Assembly (NCBI GenBank): GCA_016879935.1
Contig: JAACJQ010000334.1
Coordinates: forward strand, 1 to 51,388
DNA: 51,388 bases
Reading direction: 5' to 3'
Origin: Archangiaceae bacterium
GTDB lineage: Bacteria > Myxococcota > Myxococcia > Myxococcales > Myxococcaceae
The position numbers and the translations under genes were made by a program. The notes under the pieces are model-generated. The model saw only the letters and a program-made list of their open reading frames with translations. It did no database searches and was not told the origin of the DNA. This document shows positions 44,616 through 51,388 of the stretch, in pieces (the first letter of the stretch is position 1; the number at the start of each line of letters is the position of its first letter).

Positions 44616-45279
44616 AGACACGGTGGCCCTCGCGAAGAGCCTCGCGCAGGGCCTCACCGAAGAGGGCTTCACCGTCGACGTCGTCGGCGATGGCGAGTCG
44701 GCGCTGCACCTCGCGACCGAGGTGGCGTTCGACGTCATCGTGCTCGACCGCATGATGCCGGCAGGTGACGGCCTGTCGGTGCTCAAGGCGCTGCGGAAGA
44801 AGAACGTCGCGACGCCGGTGCTGTTGTTGACCGCGCTCGGTGAGGTGCACGACCGCGTCGATGGGCTCGAAGCCGGCGCTGACGACTACCTCGTGAAGCC
44901 GTTCGCCTTCGCGGAGCTGCTCGCGCGTGTTCGGGCGTTGGTGCGTCGCTCGGCCGGCAAACCGTCGAACGTAGTGACGGTGGGCGTGCTCTCGCTCGAC
45001 CTCGGCGCGCGGCTCGTCTCGGTGCGCGGCGTGGCGCTGGAGTTGACGGCGTCGGAGTACTCGTTGCTCGAGCTCCTCGTGCTGCAGCCCAACACCACCT
45101 GGTCGCGCACGCGGCTCGTCGAACACCTGTACAACGAAGAGAGCGACCGCGACTCCAACGTCATCGACGTGTTCGTGGCAAGACTGAGAAAGAAGCTCGA
45201 CGCGGCGGGTCTACCGAACGTCATCGCCACCCCACGCGGAGCCGGGTACCGCTTCGACCCCGCGGCGGTGCCCGCATGA
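44596..45279 (+). CDS. OmpR/PhoB-family response regulator
   Basis: The 227-residue protein has a receiver (about 1-118) with the acidic pair in LLAEDT, the phospho-Asp in IVLDRMMP and the Lys in LVKPFAF. A winged-helix DNA-binding domain follows at about 130-222 (LTASEYSLLELLV, VFVARLRKKLD, TPRGAGYRF). It overlaps both the diheme cytochrome gene and the kinase gene, so the operon is translationally coupled. The nearby 11-base-period repeat upstream of the operon is its likely binding site. Confidence 0.96.
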   Translation: MRLLLAEDTVALAKSLAQGLTEEGFTVDVVGDGESALHLATEVAFDVIVLDRMMPAGDGLSVLKALRKKNVATPVLLLTALGEVHDRVDGLEAGADDYLVKPFAFAELLARVRALVRRSAGKPSNVVTVGVLSLDLGARLVSVRGVALELTASEYSLLELLVLQPNTTWSRTRLVEHLYNEESDRDSNVIDVFVARLRKKLDAAGLPNVIATPRGAGYRFDPAAVPA

Positions 45280-46616
45280 CGCTGAGACTGAAGTTGATGG
45301 TGTTCGTCGCCGGGCTGCTCGCGCTGGTGCTGACGGGGCTGGGGCTCGTGGTGTCGGGCGGCATGAAACGGTGGACGCTGGAGGTCGTCGACGCCGAGCT
45401 GTCGCGACGTGCGCTGGCGCTTGCCGACTCGATTCATCAGGAGCACGGCCGGCTCGAGCGTGCGGGTGACGATGATGATGGACCGACCGTGACAGCGCGC
45501 GGCTGGCCGTTTCGCGTCGAGCGTGAAGGTGGCGCGGTGGTGCTGCAGGAGGGCCGGTGGCACGTCGAGGAGTCGCTCCCATCGAGTGGCGCCACCACCG
45601 TCTCGACGAAGAAGGGACCGCTGCGGGTGTGGTCGATGACGTTCGCGCCGCGCGTGGAGCATCACGACGAGGCGGAGCGGTATGTGCTGCGGGTGGCGGC
45701 TCCGCTCGAGGCGTTCTCGGGGTTGGCCGACCGGGTGTGGCTCGGGCTGCTGCTCGCGCTCGGTGTGGCGATTCTGCTCGGTGTCGCTGGAGCGGCGGTG
45801 CTCGCCCAGGTCTTCCTCGCGCCGCTGCATCGCCTGACGACGTCGGCGCGTACGCTCGATGCGACCTCGACGAGCGCGAGACTCGACGTGGGCGGGCTCG
45901 ACCCAGACTTGAAGAGCCTGGCTGAGGCGTTCAACGGGGTGCTCGCGCGATTGGCGGCGGCGTTCGAGACCCAACGGGCGTTCACGGCGCGCGCGAGTCA
46001 CGCGTTGCGAACGCCACTGGCGGCGGTGCTTTCTCAAGCCGAGGTCGCGCTGAGACGAGAGCGGTCTGCGCAGGAGTACAAGACGGCACTCGACGACATC
46101 GCGGGGTCGGCGCGTGACTCGGCGAAGCTGGTCGATGGCCTGCTCGCACTCTCCCGCGCCGACGCGACGGCGCCGGTGGAGCGGACGAAGGTCGACGTGA
46201 ACGAACTGCTCGCCGAGGTGAAGCGGTTGTTCGATGCGCGCGCACAGGCGAAGTCAGTCGACCTCGGCGTCATCGCTCCACCCGGCCTCGAGTGGCTCGC
46301 GTCGAGAACGCGGCTGCGGGAGCTGCTCGATGCGCTCCTCGACAACGCGCTGACGTACACACCCGAGCACGGGGTCGTTCGGGTCGAAGCCACGGCCACC
46401 ACGCTCGAGGTTCGAGACAGCGGCCCCGGAATTCCTGCCTCCGAGCGTGAGCAGGTCTTCGAGCGCTTCTTCCGCGGCAGCGGCGCTCAGGGAACTTCGG
46501 GCAGCGGACTGGGCCTTGCCGTCGTGAAAGCCATTGCCGAAGCCGACGGTGCCACCGTGAGCATCGACACGGCGCCCGAAGGCGGAGCGTGCGTTCGCGT
46601 TCGTTTCGCCAGCTGA
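45276..46616 (+). CDS. Two-component sensor histidine kinase
   Basis: The 446-residue kinase has two membrane helices (about 5-28 and 153-177). The periplasmic loop between them has an acidic segment (GDDDDGP). A HAMP-like region follows at about 180-230. The HisKA His lies in ARASHALRTPLAAVL. The ATPase domain carries the N-box LLDALLDNALTY, G1 DSGPGIP and G2 GSGLGLAV. Stop and start overlap with the regulator (ATGA). The signal may be the redox state of the SHP/DHC system, or nitric oxide or another ligand; this is inference. Confidence 0.95.
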   Translation: MTLRLKLMVFVAGLLALVLTGLGLVVSGGMKRWTLEVVDAELSRRALALADSIHQEHGRLERAGDDDDGPTVTARGWPFRVEREGGAVVLQEGRWHVEESLPSSGATTVSTKKGPLRVWSMTFAPRVEHHDEAERYVLRVAAPLEAFSGLADRVWLGLLLALGVAILLGVAGAAVLAQVFLAPLHRLTTSARTLDATSTSARLDVGGLDPDLKSLAEAFNGVLARLAAAFETQRAFTARASHALRTPLAAVLSQAEVALRRERSAQEYKTALDDIAGSARDSAKLVDGLLALSRADATAPVERTKVDVNELLAEVKRLFDARAQAKSVDLGVIAPPGLEWLASRTRLRELLDALLDNALTYTPEHGVVRVEATATTLEVRDSGPGIPASEREQVFERFFRGSGAQGTSGSGLGLAVVKAIAEADGATVSIDTAPEGGACVRVRFAS

Positions 46617-46749
46617 TCTCTGTACGCTCGCGACATGAAACCGGGCGCAGCGGCGGCTTCACCGCGGGTCAGCTCGACGGCCCTGGCTGAAGCGACGCTC
46701 GACGCTGCTCGACATCGCGCCCTCGACTGGAAGGCGCTTCCTGTGTGAC

Positions 46750-48255
46750 TCAGTAGTTCTCGGGGCTGTGATTCTGGCCGTGGCAGCGCAGCCGGCATGA
46801 CCCGGGAGTCCATTGCGGTTGGCCCACACCACCCGGCCCCTGAATGTTCGGCGAGAAGTTCACGCCCTTCGCATAGGTTTGATTTCCGCTCACCACTGCG
46901 CCGCGCGTGCCGTGTGTATTGAAATGACACTCGCGGCAAATGGCGTTGCCCATGCCTGCGCCGGGCGTGTTGATGTCGCCGGCTCCGCTGCCTTTGGTGT
47001 TGATGCTGTTGAGGTGCATGCCGTGGTAGCGGAACGAGGTGTCGATGCGCGTGCCCGAGCTCGTGGTCCGGAAGGGCCCGCTCGCGTGGCAGATGAAGCA
47101 GAGCGAGAACTCCTCGAGCGTGAAGTCGTTGGTCGTCGAGCGGGGCTTGAGCGTCGCGCGGTACGGAGCCCGCAGCAGCGCGCCTGAAGACGGCGTGGTG
47201 ACGGTCGAGCCGTGCGGCCCCGAGGGCACTGCTCCCGTGTACGTCGAGACGAGCGACACGTTGCGCGGCATCGCGTCGTTGTTGTGGCAGTCGGCGCAGG
47301 TGATGACGGAGTTCGTCGAGAGGTGCGGCAAGCCCGTGCCTCCGTCGAGGCTGTTCGACATCGTGCTCGTCACGTTGCGGCCCGGGCCCTCGACCGGGTG
47401 GAACGATTCGTTGGCAGGGTTGAACACCATCGCAAGGTCGGTCTGGCCCGCGGGTCGCGTCGTCCACGACGAGTGGCACTTGAAGCACAGCTCGTACTCC
47501 TTCACGGCCGTGGTGTTCGACGCAGGGAGCGCCGTGTACGCCGGCACCGTGCCTGCCGCGCCGTTCGTCACCTGGACCCGAGTGGTACCGGAGAGAACGG
47601 CGCCGGCTCGAGCCGCATGCGGGTTGTGACAATCACTGCACTCGGCGTGGCGCGAAGCCGTTCCAAACGAAGCCGACACCGTGCCTTCGTTGGTGCGATG
47701 CACGCCGGCGATCGTCGTGACGGGATGCGCCCTCACCTTCGTGACTTCTGCCGCGATGTTCGTCGACGCGGGCCCCGAGCCGTCGTGACACGCGAGACAG
47801 AGCGCCTCTTCGCGAAAGAACTCGAGGTTCGGCACCAGCCCCTGGCCGTCCCGGGCGCCGTGCGGTGTGTGGCAGTTGACGCACTTGCCCGAATCTCCAG
47901 CCGGCCTCGCAGCGGGTACCGGGCCTGGCCACCGCATCGTCGTCGCGGTCGCGTGGCTCGCTGACACGAACGCCGTCTGCCCTGCGTAGACCTGACTCGT
48001 CCCTGCCGAGACGTGACAGGTGAAGCACAGCCCGTTGTCATTCGCCGTGAAGAGCGTTGGCGTGCCGGGCGTTGGCGTCTGCCGCGTCGGGTGACACTGC
48101 ATGCAGTGCCCACGAGGAATGGACGAGAGGCGCGACACGCCCGTGGTCTGACTTCCATGCGCGGTGAGGTGGAAGACCTGGTCTCCTCCGCCGGCGAGCG
48201 AAGCAGACGAGGCGAGCGCCACCATCGCCGTCAGTATTGATGGCAGACGTTGCAT
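46750..48255 (-). CDS. Secreted multiheme cytochrome c-like protein (10 heme motifs)
   Basis: The 501-residue product has a signal peptide (about 1-22, VALASSASLAGG) and nine CXXCH sites (CMQCH, CFTCH, CVNCH, CLACH, CSDCH, CFKCH, CADCH, CFICH, CRECH). A final CX3CH (CRLRCH) lies near the C-terminus. HP, HT and HN residues next to the motifs provide axial His candidates. Fold and function are not identified, but the doubled CXXCH pattern resembles periplasmic or extracellular electron-transfer cytochromes. Its start overlaps the end of the larger multiheme gene by 25 bases. It is convergent with the redox operon. Confidence 0.88.
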   Translation of the reverse strand: MQRLPSILTAMVALASSASLAGGGDQVFHLTAHGSQTTGVSRLSSIPRGHCMQCHPTRQTPTPGTPTLFTANDNGLCFTCHVSAGTSQVYAGQTAFVSASHATATTMRWPGPVPAARPAGDSGKCVNCHTPHGARDGQGLVPNLEFFREEALCLACHDGSGPASTNIAAEVTKVRAHPVTTIAGVHRTNEGTVSASFGTASRHAECSDCHNPHAARAGAVLSGTTRVQVTNGAAGTVPAYTALPASNTTAVKEYELCFKCHSSWTTRPAGQTDLAMVFNPANESFHPVEGPGRNVTSTMSNSLDGGTGLPHLSTNSVITCADCHNNDAMPRNVSLVSTYTGAVPSGPHGSTVTTPSSGALLRAPYRATLKPRSTTNDFTLEEFSLCFICHASGPFRTTSSGTRIDTSFRYHGMHLNSINTKGSGAGDINTPGAGMGNAICRECHFNTHGTRGAVVSGNQTYAKGVNFSPNIQGPGGVGQPQWTPGSCRLRCHGQNHSPENY

Positions 48256-50474
48256 TCGACGTTCACCGAATCAGGGCGGAAGGGGTGGCCATTCACCACG
48301 GCGGTCTGCGACTTGTGACACGACACGTTCGAGCAGGAGTGATTGGTCTGCGAATACGTCGCACCCGCGAGTGACTGCATTCGACCGGCGGACGACACGG
48401 AGTTGACCGCATCGAACGCGACGTCGGGCAGACCGTTCACGTGCGCCGCAAAGCCCGTGATGGGCACAGGGCTGTACATCGACACGCCTGCATTTCGCGA
48501 AGTGCTGTTGGGTGCCGTCACCGTGTCGCGATGACAGGTGCGGCAGTTGAGCGGCGCGTCGTTGTGATTGAAACCGTGCCCGCTCTCGAGGCCTGCGCCG
48601 TTGAGGAAGGAGTGTGTCTGGCCCGCGCCATGGTTCGTCGGCTCCGAGGTGCGCACGGGGAAGCCGTGACAGCCGCTACAACCCAATCCGGTGCTTCCCC
48701 ACACCACCGGCTGCAGTTGTCTCGAGACATCGACTGCATACGCGGGGTAGCTCACTGGGAAGCCGGCGAACGAGAAGTCGATACCGGGGCGTGGAACGGT
48801 GTCGGGTGTGACGACCGATGGGCCGGAGTGGCAGTACGTCGTGCAGGTGCCCTGGGTGTACGGCAAGCCCGCGTCGTCGGTGAAGACGGTCGCGCCTGGC
48901 GTGTACGCGGCGAGGGGCGCGCGCGCCTTCAACGAGTTCGGTGGTGCGAGCGGCGAGTAGAGCTCGATGTCGGCCCTGCCTCCGCTCAGGTGCCGCGACG
49001 AGTCCATCGGGTGACATTGACCACAACCGAACGCGTAGCCGGTCGTGCTGCCGGTCGACGCCGCGGTCGAGAGATTTCCATACAGCCGCGAACCCTGGGT
49101 TCCCGTGTGGAGGAGGTGTGTACCGGTTTGCGGTGGCAACGCGTGACAACTGCCGCACGAGACCTGCGCCTCGACCTGCCCGTTGATGTGGAGCGAACCG
49201 TCGACGAAGCCGCCGTCAGGCCCGATGACTGCTCCGTGGCAGGTGCTGCACTGCGGGTTCTGTGGGTGCGGCCCACCCGGCGGGAGCGCGTGGCACGTTC
49301 CACACGCCGTCTGCGTTCCATTCACGGTCGTCCATGTCGGGGTGGTGTTGGAGCCTGCTCCACCATCGATGGTCTGCCCGTGACAGTAGGTGGAGCAGGT
49401 GTTCCCGTTCCACGTCGGCTGCGCGCCGCGAGACTGGGCCGTGGCGCCGAAGTGCACCTCGGCCGGGAGCACGCCGATGTGGCCCGGGTCATCGACGCGC
49501 GTAGGCACGGTGTGACAGTCGTCGCACGTCACCTCGGCGTGCCAGCTCGAAGGCGTCAGGTGCGAGCGATGTGCGCCGACGCCTCGGGCACTCGTGTTGT
49601 GATTGCCTTGCGTGTCTTTCGGCGGCGCCGGATTTCCATTGCTGCCATGGCAAGAATCACATGCGAGTGTGATGTCGAGCTTGCCGTCGATGTGCTTCTC
49701 GCCCTGCTGAAAGACGTCTTCGTGGCAGGTGGCGCACATCAGCGGCTGGACTGCAGGGTGCGGTGGCGGCGGTGGAATGCCGTGACACCGGCCACAGACG
49801 CTCGCAGGCCCAGTCACCCAATCGGGGTCCGTGAAGTTCCCGCCCGTGAGCGTCACGCCGTGGCAGTAGGTACCGCAGGTGTTGCCATTGAACTGCGAGG
49901 TGACGTTCGCCGCGTTGGCGATGGGCCCGAAGGTGAGCTCCGCAGGCGCGGGGTCGATGTGGCCGGGCTCTTCGATGGTGGCTGGAACGCGGTGACAGTC
50001 TTCGCAGAGCACGGTGCGACGCCACGTCTTGACGAGCAGATGCTCCTGATGGGCGCCGACGGTGCGAGCGGTTCGGCTGGTGATGCCTTGCGAGTCGCGC
50101 GGTGGCGCTGCGTTCGAGGCGTTGCCGTGGCAGCTCGTGCAGGTGAGCACGACACCCGCGTCGACTTCGACTCCGGCGTCGACCTCGATCAGCCCGGCGT
50201 CGACTTCGCTGGCACCCGCGTCCACGACTCCGGCATCGATGACTCCAGCGTCGACGCCGCCATCGACGACCTCTCCCGCGTCGGGAGTTCCGGCATCGAC
50301 CTCGAGCCCTGCGTCGACACCAGCATCGACGACCACCACACCACCATCGAAGGGCTCGCCCGCGTCGGTGGTGACGCCCGCGTCCTTCCCGGGCTCGACC
50401 ATCACGCCTTCGCAGCTGCAGCCATGCAGCATGCCGAGCGCGAGCACCACCCAGACCGAATTCGGACTCCTCAT
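48231..50474 (-). CDS. Large multiheme cytochrome-like lipoprotein (17 CXnCH motifs, DAG repeats)
   Basis: The 747-residue product begins at an ATG after GAGGGG; longer versions were rejected. A lipobox region (GMLHGCSC) indicates lipid anchoring. Residues about 30-110 are a DAG/VDAG repeat stalk. Thirteen CXXCH sites are joined by three CX3CH (CGTYCH, CSTYCH, CTTYCH) and one CX4CH (CSNVSCH). The repeated NGNTC...YCHG and CGxCH pairs match the CxxxxCH...CXXCH family known from Geobacter. Outer-surface electron transfer is likely. A perfect 8-bp inverted repeat sits just upstream. Confidence 0.9.
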   Translation of the reverse strand: MRSPNSVWVVLALGMLHGCSCEGVMVEPGKDAGVTTDAGEPFDGGVVVVDAGVDAGLEVDAGTPDAGEVVDGGVDAGVIDAGVVDAGASEVDAGLIEVDAGVEVDAGVVLTCTSCHGNASNAAPPRDSQGITSRTARTVGAHQEHLLVKTWRRTVLCEDCHRVPATIEEPGHIDPAPAELTFGPIANAANVTSQFNGNTCGTYCHGVTLTGGNFTDPDWVTGPASVCGRCHGIPPPPPHPAVQPLMCATCHEDVFQQGEKHIDGKLDITLACDSCHGSNGNPAPPKDTQGNHNTSARGVGAHRSHLTPSSWHAEVTCDDCHTVPTRVDDPGHIGVLPAEVHFGATAQSRGAQPTWNGNTCSTYCHGQTIDGGAGSNTTPTWTTVNGTQTACGTCHALPPGGPHPQNPQCSTCHGAVIGPDGGFVDGSLHINGQVEAQVSCGSCHALPPQTGTHLLHTGTQGSRLYGNLSTAASTGSTTGYAFGCGQCHPMDSSRHLSGGRADIELYSPLAPPNSLKARAPLAAYTPGATVFTDDAGLPYTQGTCTTYCHSGPSVVTPDTVPRPGIDFSFAGFPVSYPAYAVDVSRQLQPVVWGSTGLGCSGCHGFPVRTSEPTNHGAGQTHSFLNGAGLESGHGFNHNDAPLNCRTCHRDTVTAPNSTSRNAGVSMYSPVPITGFAAHVNGLPDVAFDAVNSVSSAGRMQSLAGATYSQTNHSCSNVSCHKSQTAVVNGHPFRPDSVNVECNVCHQY

Positions 50475-50481
50475 GGGCCCC

Positions 50482-50504
50482 TCATCAGGAATCAGACCTG
50501 ATGA
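50482..50504. promoter_or_regulatory. 23-bp inverted repeat upstream of the large multiheme lipoprotein
   Basis: TCATCAGG and CCTGATGA are perfect 8-bp inverted arms separated by AATCAGA. The repeat ends eight bases before the ATG (50474) and borders the GAGGGG ribosome site. It is probably an operator, or an RNA hairpin that controls translation. A terminator is less likely because the next gene starts immediately downstream. Confidence 0.5.
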
Positions 50505-50553
50505 AGTCCCAGTTGGCCACGACCCCGCGCCTGGCTTGCGCGCGGTCAACTCC

Positions 50554-51240
50554 TCACGGTGTGCACGGCTCGTTCAGCCCGCCGATGCAGCCACGAACCA
50601 CCTTCAGCGAGCGCACCCACCCCGCGCCTTTTGGCGTCGACTTGCGGTCGAAGTCCCAACCGTCGAGGTGGTCGCTCTCCGGCTTCTCGATGGACTCGCG
50701 CAACACGGGCACGCCGTCGTCGAAGGAGAAGCGACGATAGAGGCCCGCGCTCCCGTCGCCCGTCACCTTCCTGAACGAGAGCAATTCCTTCTTCGCAGGG
50801 TCGAAGTCACGCGTGAAGACGAGCGGGTCGACCGTTCCATCGACGAAGGGGAAGTACAGCAATTGAAGTGGCGCAGCACCGCTCGCTGGTTTTCGTTCGT
50901 CCCACACGAAGTGCAGGAATTGTTCGTTGTACGCGCCGCTCGAGCACCGAACGCGCGCGACGAAGCGGCCAGGCGCGAGTGCATGAAAGAACACCGGCAC
51001 CGACTCACCGAGCGACGCGGCCTTCAGGTCGGGCAAGTCACCGCAGCGCTCCGACCAGGGTGACTGCTTCAAGGCGGCATCGAGCTGAACGAGAAACTCC
51101 GCACAGCGATGCAGCACCCGGCGTTTCCCCTCGTGTGATTCGGCCGAAAACGAACAGTCCTTCGGCAGCGTGATGGAGCGGCGCAACTGTTGACCAAAAG
51201 CTGCGCTCGACAGCAGCACCGAGATGAGGACGACTCTCAC
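50554..51240 (-). CDS. Secreted protein of unknown function
   Basis: The 228-residue product starts at GTG (GTGAGAGTC), overlapping the upstream stop as GTGA, with a signal peptide (MRVVLISVLLSSAAFG). The mature part contains five cysteines and stretches such as FVARVRCSSGAYNEQFLHFVWDE and YRRFSFDDGVPVLRE. It recalls small DUF1176-like or beta-sandwich periplasmic proteins, but I cannot assign a family. It follows the AtoE-like gene and is separated from the multiheme lipoprotein gene by about 80 bases. Confidence 0.7.
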   Translation of the reverse strand: MRVVLISVLLSSAAFGQQLRRSITLPKDCSFSAESHEGKRRVLHRCAEFLVQLDAALKQSPWSERCGDLPDLKAASLGESVPVFFHALAPGRFVARVRCSSGAYNEQFLHFVWDERKPASGAAPLQLLYFPFVDGTVDPLVFTRDFDPAKKELLSFRKVTGDGSAGLYRRFSFDDGVPVLRESIEKPESDHLDGWDFDRKSTPKGAGWVRSLKVVRGCIGGLNEPCTP

Positions 51241-51388
51241 AGGGGGTACCTCAACGTGGCTCCGAGCACGGTCACCAACACCAGCACCAGCGGCGCCAGC
51301 ACGAGGAACACCAGAAACGTGTACCCCATCACGTCGCGCGCCTTCAGCCCGAACAGGCCGAGCACCGGCAGCATCCAGAACGGCTGCA
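51237..51388 (-). CDS. 3' end of an AtoE-like short-chain fatty acid transporter (partial)
   Basis: Only the last 50 residues are present; the gene runs off the window edge. The sequence QPFWMLPVLGLFGLKARDVMGY followed by a hydrophobic tail matches the C-terminus of AtoE/TIGR00366 short-chain fatty acid transporters, which end in QPFWALP and ARDIMGY. One membrane helix follows and the chain ends at a TGA whose second and third bases overlap the next start. The call rests on this short segment, so it is moderately sure. Confidence 0.65.
   Translation of the reverse strand, partial: QPFWMLPVLGLFGLKARDVMGYTFLVFLVLAPLVLVLVTVLGATLRYPL

Noticed and set aside
46635-46748. 37-codon open frame between the kinase gene and the multiheme gene.
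   Set aside because: It has no ribosome site and no recognisable content, and lies between convergent genes; probably chance.

Overview
This GC-rich window looks chromosomal and most likely comes from a member of the Myxococcota. The clues are a serine/threonine kinase paired with an FHA enhancer-binding protein, many lipoproteins and cysteine-rich or DAG-repeat surface proteins, delta-60 and TSP3/OmpA repeat proteins, a MYXO-CTERM-like tail, several sigma-54-type promoters and multiheme cytochromes. That placement is inferred from gene content, not from a marker gene. I found no rRNA, tRNA, CRISPR array, insertion sequence or phage. No stretch above about 300 bases lacks a gene; the longest gap is about 260 bases at 34729-34991.

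Layout. 25-5449: 3-methyladenine DNA glycosylase, a secreted unknown, an ECF sigma factor with a small zinc-finger anti-sigma candidate, an 86-bp tandem repeat, a DUF302 protein and Tex. 5502-18697 (minus strand): five tightly packed genes for envelope proteins. In transcription order these are an OmpA/TSP3 barrel, a very large multidomain lipoprotein broken by one frameshift, a 1677-residue lectin-like lipoprotein (SUEL-like plus C-type-lectin-like domains), a HEAT/vitellogenin-like anchored protein and a small lipoprotein. 18856-23317: PIN-domain protein, Thg1-like polymerase, M32 carboxypeptidase and a membrane glycosyltransferase gene with an in-frame TAG. 23455-31940: FadL-type porin, PEGA-domain Ser/Thr kinase, FHA enhancer-binding protein with degenerate Walker motifs, and small secreted or lipoprotein genes.

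31955-42967: chemoreceptor, TonB-like protein, sirtuin / beta-helix / ferredoxin-MBL group, NAD-binding protein, pseudo-receiver, steroid-reductase-like membrane protein, TrmJ-type methyltransferase, a small Cys-rich lipoprotein and a LysR regulator. 43064-46616: a redox operon with a cytochrome b561-SHP fusion, a diheme cytochrome, a response regulator and a histidine kinase, preceded by a direct repeat of the OmpR type. 46750-50474: two secreted multiheme cytochrome-like proteins (10 and 17 CXnCH motifs). The window ends in the 3' part of an AtoE-like short-chain fatty acid transporter.

The most interesting parts are the lectin/OmpA surface operon, the pseudo-ATPase enhancer-binding protein beside its kinase, four good sigma-54 promoter matches (two with candidate enhancer repeats), and the self-contained b561-SHP/DHC/two-component operon. 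Two genes carry single-base disruptions in otherwise intact reading frames, so sequence error must be excluded before they are called pseudogenes.
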